From: Kitasatospora aureofaciens
GTDB taxonomy: Bacteria; Actinomycetota; Actinomycetes; Streptomycetales; Streptomycetaceae
Length of the DNA: 64,000 nucleotides
Direction of reading: 5' to 3'
Assembly: GCF_001188955.3 (NCBI RefSeq)
Contig: NZ_JPRF03000076.1
Coordinates: 248,001 to 312,000, forward strand
The notes below the pieces were generated by a model. The model was not told the DNA's origin and ran no database searches. It saw only the letters and a program-made list of their open reading frames with translations. The translations under genes were made by a program, and so were the position numbers. Numbering within the stretch: the first letter of the stretch is position 1; the number at the start of each line of letters is the position of its first letter. This document shows positions 58,572 to 64,000 of the stretch, piece by piece.

Positions 58572-59336
58572 ATGAACGCTTTCCTTCTCACCGCCGAGTC
58601 CACCACCGACGGAATCGTCGAACGCGATTTCACCGTCAACGGCGTCCCCGGCGTCCTCTGGTCCCCCGAGTCCGGTGCGGACCACGCGCCCCTCGTCCTT
58701 CAGGCCCACGGGGGCGGCAACCACAAGAAGCACCCCGCGATGTCCGGCCGGGCCGCGCACCTGGTGCGCGACTGCGGGTACCACGTGGCCGTCCTCGACG
58801 CGCCCGGTCACGGTGACCGCCCGCGCACCGAGCACGACGAGCGGGAGACAGCCGCCCTGTTCGCGGCCCGGGCGGCCGGTGAGCCGGAGGGGCCGATCGT
58901 GGTCCGCTACAACGACCACCTGGCCAAGCTCGCCGTGCCCGAGTACCGGGCGCTGCTGGACGCCCTCCAGCAGCTGCCGGAGATCGGAACGGACGGCCCG
59001 GTCGGCTTCTGGGGCATCAACATGGGCACCGCGATCGGCGTTCCGTTCGTGGCCGCCGAGCCCCGGATCACGGCCGCGGTGTTCGGCCAGCACTGGCCCC
59101 ACGTGCTGGCCGAGTACGCGAAGCGGATCACCGTTCCCGTCGAGTTCGACCTCCAGTGGGACGACGAGCACATATCCCGCGAGGAGGGTCTGGCGCTCTT
59201 CGAGGCCTTCGCCTCGGCGGAGAAGTCCCTGCACGTGAACTCGGGCAAGCACAAGGAGCTGCCGCGCTTCGAGGTCGAGAGTGCGGTCCGGTTCTTCGCC
59301 CGGCACCTCGGCCGGGCGGTGAACGCGTCGGCCTGA
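58572..59336 (+). CDS. Alpha/beta hydrolase with Asn at the nucleophile position
   Basis: ATG 58572. 254 residues. Dienelactone-hydrolase-like fold: 'VNGVPGVLWSPESGADHAPLVLQAHGGGNHKKHP' (oxyanion HGGG), 'LVRDCGYHVAVLDAPGHGDRP', nucleophile elbow 'PVGFWGINMGTAIGVPFVA', Asp region 'VPVEFDLQWDDEHISREEG', and candidate His 'NSGKHKELPRFEVE'. The elbow GINMG has Asn (AAC) where the family has Ser (GxSxG); one base change from AGC explains it. If real, normal serine hydrolysis is lost. It follows a leader-peptide/hairpin attenuator, suggesting an inducible role such as resistance, but the substrate is unknown. No signal peptide. Confidence 0.8.
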   Translation: MNAFLLTAESTTDGIVERDFTVNGVPGVLWSPESGADHAPLVLQAHGGGNHKKHPAMSGRAAHLVRDCGYHVAVLDAPGHGDRPRTEHDERETAALFAARAAGEPEGPIVVRYNDHLAKLAVPEYRALLDALQQLPEIGTDGPVGFWGINMGTAIGVPFVAAEPRITAAVFGQHWPHVLAEYAKRITVPVEFDLQWDDEHISREEGLALFEAFASAEKSLHVNSGKHKELPRFEVESAVRFFARHLGRAVNASA

Positions 59337-59385
59337 CGCGCGGTCCGCAGGTCCGGTGGGCAGCACGCGCCAGTATCGTGGCCCG

Positions 59386-59814
59386 ATGTCAACGATCAGG
59401 AAGTTCCAGGTCACCTTCGACTGTGCGGAACCCGAGCGCGTCGGCCGCTTCTGGTGCGAGGTGTTGGGGTACGTCCCGCCGGAGCCACCGAACGGGTTCG
59501 CCACGTGGGAGGACTACGAGAATTCCCGGCCCCCTGAGGAGCGGGGTTCGTGGTTCGCCTGCAGCGATCCGACGGGGGTCGGTCCGCGACTGTACTTCCA
59601 GCGCGTCCCCGAGGGGAAGGTCGCCAAGAACCGGGTGCACCTCGACGTGCGGGTCGGTACGGGGCTCGTGGGCGAGGAACGCCTGGCCGTACTTGAGGCC
59701 GAGTGCGAACGCGTGCTCGCGCTGGGCGCCGTGCGGGTGCAACTGCTGTACGACGGCCACGATTCCTGCATCTCGATGCAGGACATCGAGGGCAACGAGT
59801 TCTGCCTGGACTGA
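59386..59814 (+). CDS. VOC-superfamily (glyoxalase-like) protein
   Basis: ATG 59386. 142 residues with two paired beta-alpha-beta-beta-beta modules: 'FQVTFDCAEPERVGRFWCEVLGYVPPEP', 'GSWFACSDPTGVGPRLYFQRVPEGKVAKNRVHLDVRVG', and 'VLALGAVRVQLLYDGHDSCISMQDIEGNEFCLD'. The ends FWCEVLGY and DIEGNEFCL are the glyoxalase/bleomycin-resistance (VOC) hallmarks; the acidic E in IEGNEF is a typical metal ligand. Streptomycete relatives are mostly uncharacterised; binding or modifying a small hydrophobic compound is possible. 49 bases after the hydrolase gene on the same strand, so possibly one transcript. Confidence 0.88.
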   Translation: MSTIRKFQVTFDCAEPERVGRFWCEVLGYVPPEPPNGFATWEDYENSRPPEERGSWFACSDPTGVGPRLYFQRVPEGKVAKNRVHLDVRVGTGLVGEERLAVLEAECERVLALGAVRVQLLYDGHDSCISMQDIEGNEFCLD

Positions 59815-59829
59815 GGTGCCGCCGGGCGG

Positions 59830-59862
59830 CCGCTTCGCTCCCCGCTCCCCGGAGCGAAGCGG
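59830..59862 (+). terminator. Hairpin terminator after the VOC gene
   Basis: CCGCTTCGCTCC and its perfect complement GGAGCGAAGCGG, 9-base loop, 15 bases after the stop codon. No T-run. Confidence 0.8.
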
Positions 59863-60291
59863 CGATCCGCAGTACGGTCAGCCGCGCCGGATCCGCCACG
59901 GAGACGGCCTCGCGGCGGGCGAACGGGTGCAGGGCCGGACGAGCCGCTGGTACGGCACGGAACTGGAGTGCTTCCTCCTGTCCCGTCCGTGACGCCCGCC
60001 CGTCGCCGAGGGGCTGCGGCTCGGGTGCCGACTGCGGCGTTTCGTCGGTATGGCCGGGCGATCGACGGTGCGCGTGGGTTCGCCGATCTGCCGCACTTCC
60101 TCGCGCGGAACGCCGGGGTACCCAGGGTCGCTTTCGAGGCGTGAGCTGCGCCACAACGGTGAGTGTTTTGCATGAACCTGACATGGGCGTTCATATCATC
60201 GAAACGCTTCGCACAACTTCGGTTGATTGCGTAGCGCCCACAGCTGCCCGGAAACACAAGACCCGGGCAACGCAGAGGAAAGGCACCACGA
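59863..60291. other. Intergenic region before the SSI-like gene
   Basis: About 430 bases with no supported gene; open frames on both strands are Arg-rich. The final 130 bases are less GC-rich and probably hold the promoter of the secreted SSI-like gene. Confidence 0.4.
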
Positions 60292-60729
60292 ATGCGACGC
60301 ATCACCATGACGGTCGCCAGCCTGCTGGCGACCGGCGCGGCCTCGGCGATCCTGATGGCCGGCACTGCTCAGGCCGCCACCACGGACACCGTCCTGCTCG
60401 GCTCGGTCCACCTGACCAAGACCGACTCCACGGGCACCACGACCTCGGCCGACCTGTCCTGTTCCGCGGTCCAGGGCGACTCCGGCTTAACCTCCGTCAC
60501 CGGCACGGGCACCGTCACCAGCCCCGACGCGGCCTGCCGTGAACTGGTCGGCTTCAACGGCGACTTCAGCAAGCTGCTGGTGCACCCCACCTGGATGGTC
60601 ATGGCCCTCCAGGCGCCGGTCACCGCCACCGCGCACGGCAGTTGGGGCGCGACCGGCGTCAACTGGTCGCACACCTACGTCAACGGCAGCGAGCTGACCA
60701 AGTACACGGGTGACGTGTTCGGTTTCTGA
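60292..60729 (+). CDS. Secreted SSI-like (subtilisin-inhibitor fold) protein
   Basis: ATG 60292 after AGGAAAGG. 145 residues. Signal peptide at about 1-28 (cleavage AQA/ATT). The mature part 'SVHLTKTDSTGTTTSADLSCSAVQGDSG' and 'DAACRELVGFNGDFSKL', then 'APVTATAHGSWGATGVNWSHTYVNGSELTKYTGDVFGF', tracks the Streptomyces subtilisin inhibitor (SSI) pattern: first disulfide pair LSC...AAC, G-D segment, 'APVxVTxxGxW' and the final 'VF.F'. The second disulfide of SSI, which braces the reactive-site loop, is missing: the loop region reads LVHPTWMVMALQAPV with no Cys. It may be a divergent protease inhibitor or a related secreted ligand. Extracellular. Confidence 0.7.
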   Translation: MRRITMTVASLLATGAASAILMAGTAQAATTDTVLLGSVHLTKTDSTGTTTSADLSCSAVQGDSGLTSVTGTGTVTSPDAACRELVGFNGDFSKLLVHPTWMVMALQAPVTATAHGSWGATGVNWSHTYVNGSELTKYTGDVFGF

Positions 60730-60761
60730 GCTCTGAGCTCGGCAGTGTCCCTGCACTGACG

Positions 60762-60795
60762 GCGTGGCCGCTCCCGGGTTCGGGAGCGGCCACGC
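60762..60795. terminator. Bidirectional terminator
   Basis: GCGTGGCCGCTCCCG pairs perfectly with CGGGAGCGGCCACGC around GGTT. Located between the convergent SSI-like and serine hydrolase genes. Confidence 0.9.
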
Positions 60796-60817
60796 TCGTT
60801 CCGGCACCCTCCGCGCG

Positions 60818-62017
60818 TCAGGCGCCGGTGCTGCCGCAGAACTCCGCCTCCAGTTCCTTGGTGAAGACCGAGATCGGGCCCCACTGCTCGCTGTCGGCCC
60901 AGTCGCCGTTGACCTCGGCGGACAGCAGGTGGCGGCCGTCGCGGGTGCCGAAGGTGTAGGACCACGAGCCGTTGATCGCGCCGCCCATGCCCCACACCTG
61001 GCCGCAGGAGAGGGTGAGGGAGGCGACGCCGAGGCCGTAGTGGGACTGCGGGATCCACGCGTTGCCCGGGTCCTGCATGGTGAACATCTCGGCCGCCTGG
61101 GCGGGCGGCAGCAGGCGGCCCGCCAGCAGCGCCTGGAAGAAGGTGCTCAGGTCGCCCGTGGTGGAGATGAGGTCCCCGGAGCCGTAGCCCCAGGACGGGT
61201 TGAGCTCGGTGACGTCGTACTCGGGGAGGGTGGGGGCGTCCATCGAGCCGAGCTTGGAGTAGAAGCGGCCGTGCGGGCCGTGGATCCCGGTGTCGTCGCC
61301 GGTCGGCTCGTAGGTGCTCTTCAGGTGCAGCGGCTTCACGAAGCGGTCGGTGATCTCCTGTGCGAGGCTGTGCCCGGTGGCCTGCTCGATGACCAGGCCG
61401 GCCAGCACGTAGTTGGTGTCGGAGTACCGCCAGTCGGTGCCGGGGGCGAAGTCGGGCTTCACGCTGGTCCCGAGCCGGACCAGCTGGCGCGGGGTGAAGC
61501 TGTCGAAGCGGTGCTGGAGGAAGGGCAGCCCCTGGAAGTCCTTGCTGACCTGGTCGGCGACCGCGAAGTTGGCGACTCCGCTGGTGTGGTTGAGCAACTG
61601 GCGGAGGGTGATCCGGGACCCGTCGTAGCCGTTGCCGTCCACCAGGCCGGGCAGCCACCGCTCGACGCTGTCGTCCAGGCTCAGCCGGTGCTCGGCCTCC
61701 AGCTGGAGCAGCGCGGTGGCGACGAAGGTTTTGGTGGTGCTGCCGATCCGGAACCGGTCCTGCGGGCGCAGCGGCCGGCCGGTGTTCAGGTCGGCCGTGC
61801 CCGCCTGTCCGAACCAGGTCGCGCCGTCGTTGCGCACCTCGGCCATCGCGCCGGGCAGACCGGCCGCGGTGACCGCCTGGTCGAGGGTGGCCTGCAGGCC
61901 CTGGTGTCCGCCGGCGGAGGCGGTGGCAGGGGCGGAAGCGAGGGAGGCGGTCGGGGCGGCGGTCAGCAGGGTGCAGGCCGCAACGGTGGCGACAGCGGCG
62001 CGGGTGATGTTCTTCAT
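60818..62017 (-). CDS. Secreted serine beta-lactamase-like / D-alanyl-D-alanine carboxypeptidase
   Basis: ATG 62017. 399 residues. Signal peptide at about 1-28. Class C beta-lactamase/DD-peptidase fold: SxxK in 'FRIGSTTKTFVATALLQLE' (Ser nucleophile, Lys), 'LLNHTSGVANF', YxN in 'PGTDWRYSDTNYVLAGLVIEQ', 'SWGYGSGDLISTTGDLSTFFQALLAG', and a late 'GMGGAINGSWSYTFGT' in place of the KTG strand. It probably acts on peptidoglycan peptides or D-amino-acid esters outside the cell, as do Streptomyces R61-like DD-peptidases; true beta-lactam hydrolysis is unproven. Divergent from a MarR-type regulator, with palindromes between. Confidence 0.88.
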   Translation of the reverse strand: MKNITRAAVATVAACTLLTAAPTASLASAPATASAGGHQGLQATLDQAVTAAGLPGAMAEVRNDGATWFGQAGTADLNTGRPLRPQDRFRIGSTTKTFVATALLQLEAEHRLSLDDSVERWLPGLVDGNGYDGSRITLRQLLNHTSGVANFAVADQVSKDFQGLPFLQHRFDSFTPRQLVRLGTSVKPDFAPGTDWRYSDTNYVLAGLVIEQATGHSLAQEITDRFVKPLHLKSTYEPTGDDTGIHGPHGRFYSKLGSMDAPTLPEYDVTELNPSWGYGSGDLISTTGDLSTFFQALLAGRLLPPAQAAEMFTMQDPGNAWIPQSHYGLGVASLTLSCGQVWGMGGAINGSWSYTFGTRDGRHLLSAEVNGDWADSEQWGPISVFTKELEAEFCGSTGA

Positions 62018-62164
62018 GGTGGGTCCCCCCGGGGTGTGTCGGGCTTTCGTCGTCGGTGGAGAACGTACGGCCGAATTCGGGAATCTCTCAACATGTGATT
62101 GTCCGGATTCGTCTCAATCCGCAGGTCAGTGACGGTCAATCATTGCAACGAGACTGTCGATGAA

Positions 62165-62180
62165 TGCAATCATGATTGCA
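62165..62180. promoter_or_regulatory. Perfect 16-bp palindrome, probable operator
   Basis: TGCAATCATGATTGCA is exactly self-complementary. An extra half-site ATTGCAA (62142-62148) lies 20 bases away, and CAATCATTGCAA overlaps it. It is in the 216-base divergent region between the serine hydrolase and the two-HTH regulator, and so is the natural binding site of that regulator. Confidence 0.75.
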
Positions 62181-62233
62181 ATCGTCCCCGGCGGCCGGAT
62201 ACTCGTCCCGAGGCCCGACGAAAGGAGCCACCC

Positions 62234-62944
62234 GTGCCAGGCACCAGGCTGAGCCAGCAGGACCGTGTCGCGATCGCCACCGGCCTCGCCGAAGGGCTCG
62301 ACTACGCCGCGATCGCCCGGCTGATCGCCCGCCCCACCTCCACGGTGACCCGGGAGATCGCGCGCAACGGCGGACCCGGCCGCTACCGTGCGCACGCCGC
62401 CCAGCGCGCCACCGCCCGCCGGGCCCGCCGCCGACCGGGCGCGGTCCGGCCCGCCGGGGGCACTGCGACGGTGCCGGACGGGCGTGATCAGGCGGCCGTC
62501 GCGGAGTTCGCCGACCGCTTCGCCGCCCTGTTGGTGCAGCTCGGCCTGCCGCGCATGGTGGCCCGGGTCCTCAGCTGCCTGTACGTCACCGACAGCGGCA
62601 CCCTGAGCGCCGCCGAGCTGGTGCAGCGGCTCGGCGTCAGCCCGGCCTCGGTATCCAAGGCGGTCGGCTACCTGGAGGACCAGGAACTGATCCGCCGGGA
62701 ACGGGACGGCCACGGCCGCCGCGAGCAGTACGCGATCGACTCGGACGTCTGGTACCGCTCGATGCTCGCCAGCGCCCAACGCAACGCCCTGTTGGCCGAG
62801 TTCGCCCGCGACGGCGCGGACCTGCTCGGCGCGGCCACGCCCGCCGGACAGCGGCTCGACACGGCCGCGTCCTTCCTCTCGGAGATCGGCACCGACCTGG
62901 TCCGGGCGGTCGAGCGGCGCCGGTCCGGCAACGGGCTGCTCTGA
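62234..62944 (+). CDS. Two-HTH regulator: IS30-type HTH fused to a MarR/GbsR winged helix
   Basis: GTG 62234 six bases after AAAGGAG. 236 residues. Residues 5-55 ('LSQQDRVAIATGLAEGLDYAAIARLIARPTSTVTREIARNGGPGRYRAHAAQ') are the HTH_38 domain of IS30-type transposases. Residues 90-230 are a MarR/GbsR winged helix: 'LGLPRMVARVLSCLYVTDSGTLSAAELVQRLGVSPASVSKAVGYLEDQELIRRERDGHGRREQYAI'. The linker is Arg-rich. The fused protein probably binds the palindrome at 62165 and controls itself and the divergent serine hydrolase gene. The effector is unknown. Confidence 0.85.
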   Translation: MPGTRLSQQDRVAIATGLAEGLDYAAIARLIARPTSTVTREIARNGGPGRYRAHAAQRATARRARRRPGAVRPAGGTATVPDGRDQAAVAEFADRFAALLVQLGLPRMVARVLSCLYVTDSGTLSAAELVQRLGVSPASVSKAVGYLEDQELIRRERDGHGRREQYAIDSDVWYRSMLASAQRNALLAEFARDGADLLGAATPAGQRLDTAASFLSEIGTDLVRAVERRRSGNGLL

Positions 62945-63273
62945 CCGGTCGGCCTCAGGGGCGTCCTCAGGGGAAACCCCGAGGGGATCTGCGGGGCGGA
63001 AAGGGGATCTTCCCCGAGGGTGGAGGGGAAAGCGCTCCTGACCGGCTCTCAGGCGTCGCGTCACCGCCGTCGCGATCGACGAGATCCGTTTGGAGTGCTG
63101 CACCCGTGAATTCCTGTGCGAGCCGACACCGTTGGATCCGACTGCTGGCCGGGGGCGGCTCTGGGCGGCGGGGGCCAGCGGGACGGGCCGCCCGCCAGTC
63201 GAGCCGACGCCGCCGCGCCGGTGGCCGTAACGGGCCGTTCGAGGAGTCCTGATCCACTGTTCGGGCGAACGGC
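62945..63273. other. Convergent intergenic region
   Basis: About 330 bases between the regulator and the leftward P450. A small hairpin (CCTCAGGGG-AAA-CCCCGAGG, one bulge) at 62965-62984 may terminate the regulator transcript. No gene seen. Confidence 0.45.
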
Positions 63274-64000
63274 TCAGGGGGCGGGGCGCAGTACTGCCGG
63301 GGTCGGGCCGTCGGGGCGGACGGTGATGCTGAAGGCCTGGCCGTCCGGGCGGGACTGGAACTCCAAGGGGCCGAGCGGTAGCAGGAGTTCCAGCAGGGCG
63401 GTGGTCTCCCGGAGGGCGAACTGGGTGCCGAGGCAGGCGCGGGCGCCCAGGCCGAAGGGGAGGTAGGCGCCGAGTTGGGTGGGGCGGGTGGCGCCGGGGG
63501 AGAAGCGGGTGGGGTCGAAGCGTTCCGGGTCGGGCCACAGGGCCGGGTCGCGGTGGGTGAGGTACGGGCAGACCAGCACGTCGGTGCCGGCGGCGATGCG
63601 GTGGCCGGCGATCACGTCGTCCTCGACGGCGTGCCGGGGGAGCATCCAGGCGGAGGGGTAGAGCCGGAGGGTCTCGCTGACCAGGGCGTGCGGGTCGGCG
63701 TCGCGCGCCCCGGGGTTGCCGTCGAGCAGCAGGAACAGCCAGGTGAGGGTGGTGGCGGTGGTCTCGTGGCCGGCGACCAGCAGGGTGACCAGCTCGTCGC
63801 GGATCAACTGGTCGGTGTACTCGGGGTGTTGTTCGGCAGCGTCGATCAGGACGCGCAGCACCCCCGGCTCCGGGGCGTCCGAGGTGCGGGCCGCCTCGAT
63901 CGCGGCGCGGGCGACGGCGTCGATCCGGGCGAGGTCCTCGGCGACGGCGTCCCGGGCGTCGGCCGCGTTGGTCGGCAGGGTCGGCATCGCGGCCACCACC
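63274..64000 (-). CDS. Cytochrome P450, C-terminal part (runs off the right edge)
   Basis: The last 240 or so residues of a bacterial P450. I-helix oxygen-activation motif AGHETT ('LVTLLVAGHETTATTLTWLFLLLD'); K-helix ExxR in 'ALVSETLRLYPSAWMLPRHAVEDD'; meander 'DPALWPDPERFDPTRF'; heme-binding loop FGLGARACLG with the Cys ligand, followed by the L-helix 'TQFALRETTALLELLL'. It is a monooxygenase of the unspecified-substrate actinomycete type. The N-terminal substrate-recognition part lies outside the window, so the family number cannot be given. An apparent Met at the edge is internal. Confidence 0.9.
   Translation of the reverse strand, partial: VVAAMPTLPTNAADARDAVAEDLARIDAVARAAIEAARTSDAPEPGVLRVLIDAAEQHPEYTDQLIRDELVTLLVAGHETTATTLTWLFLLLDGNPGARDADPHALVSETLRLYPSAWMLPRHAVEDDVIAGHRIAAGTDVLVCPYLTHRDPALWPDPERFDPTRFSPGATRPTQLGAYLPFGLGARACLGTQFALRETTALLELLLPLGPLEFQSRPDGQAFSITVRPDGPTPAVLRPAP

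Overview
The window looks like chromosomal DNA of a high-GC actinomycete of the family Streptomycetaceae (Streptomyces or Kitasatospora). The evidence is the very GC-rich third codon positions, frequent GTG starts, a Streptomyces-type initiator tRNA, an SSI-like secreted protein, a PAS-GAF-PP2C-ATPase phosphatase and a sugar ABC transporter with no ATPase beside it. No rRNA operon, CRISPR array or complete biosynthetic gene cluster was seen. The left part (about 1-28.5 kb) is a worn accessory region. Intact genes there (2OG-Fe(II) oxygenase, PucR-type regulator, DUF1254 protein, multidomain PP2C phosphatase, a cold-shock/RNA-helicase/CBS/MerR block, release factor 3, initiator tRNA) alternate with fragments. 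The fragments are frameshifted or truncated thioredoxin, DsbA-TPR, hemerythrin, SpoIIE-phosphatase and discoidin genes, three transposase remnants, one complete IS with an intact transposase, and a tyrosine integrase with an internal in-frame deletion. That integrase lies next to the 3' half of a tRNA-Pro(GGG) gene, which is the scar of an integrated element. About 1.1 kb at 21.0-22.1 kb has no convincing gene and carries degenerate 17-bp, 9-bp and 65-bp repeats. From about 28.5 kb onward nearly all genes are intact: a methyltransferase with a short homologue of its own N-terminus just upstream, a DinB protein, a PHP phosphoesterase, a lipoprotein-type polysaccharide deacetylase, a barstar-like protein, a Sfp-type phosphopantetheinyl transferase, small secreted proteins, a flavoprotein and a hotdog thioesterase. 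The clearest functional unit is at 39.8-57.5 kb, a locus for taking up and degrading N-linked glycans. A secreted GH85 endo-beta-N-acetylglucosaminidase would release glycans from glycoproteins. A binding protein and two permeases would import them. Two leaderless GH38 alpha-mannosidases, a GH5 enzyme resembling the N-glycan-core beta-mannosidases (GH5_18) and a ROK kinase would dismantle them inside the cell. A LacI-family regulator sits between the two divergent arms. Near-identical 14-bp palindromes lie in the promoter of each arm, one of them inside a TTGACA-17-TAGCCT promoter embedded in the last codons of the regulator gene. The right end (57.5-64 kb) holds an alpha/beta hydrolase behind what looks like a translational attenuator (17-codon leader peptide plus a hairpin covering the Shine-Dalgarno), a VOC protein, an SSI-like secreted protein lacking one disulfide, a secreted serine hydrolase divergent from a two-HTH regulator with a perfect 16-bp palindrome between them, and a partial cytochrome P450. 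A second leader-type regulator is seen upstream of the cold-shock gene: a seven-codon ORF running into an intrinsic terminator.
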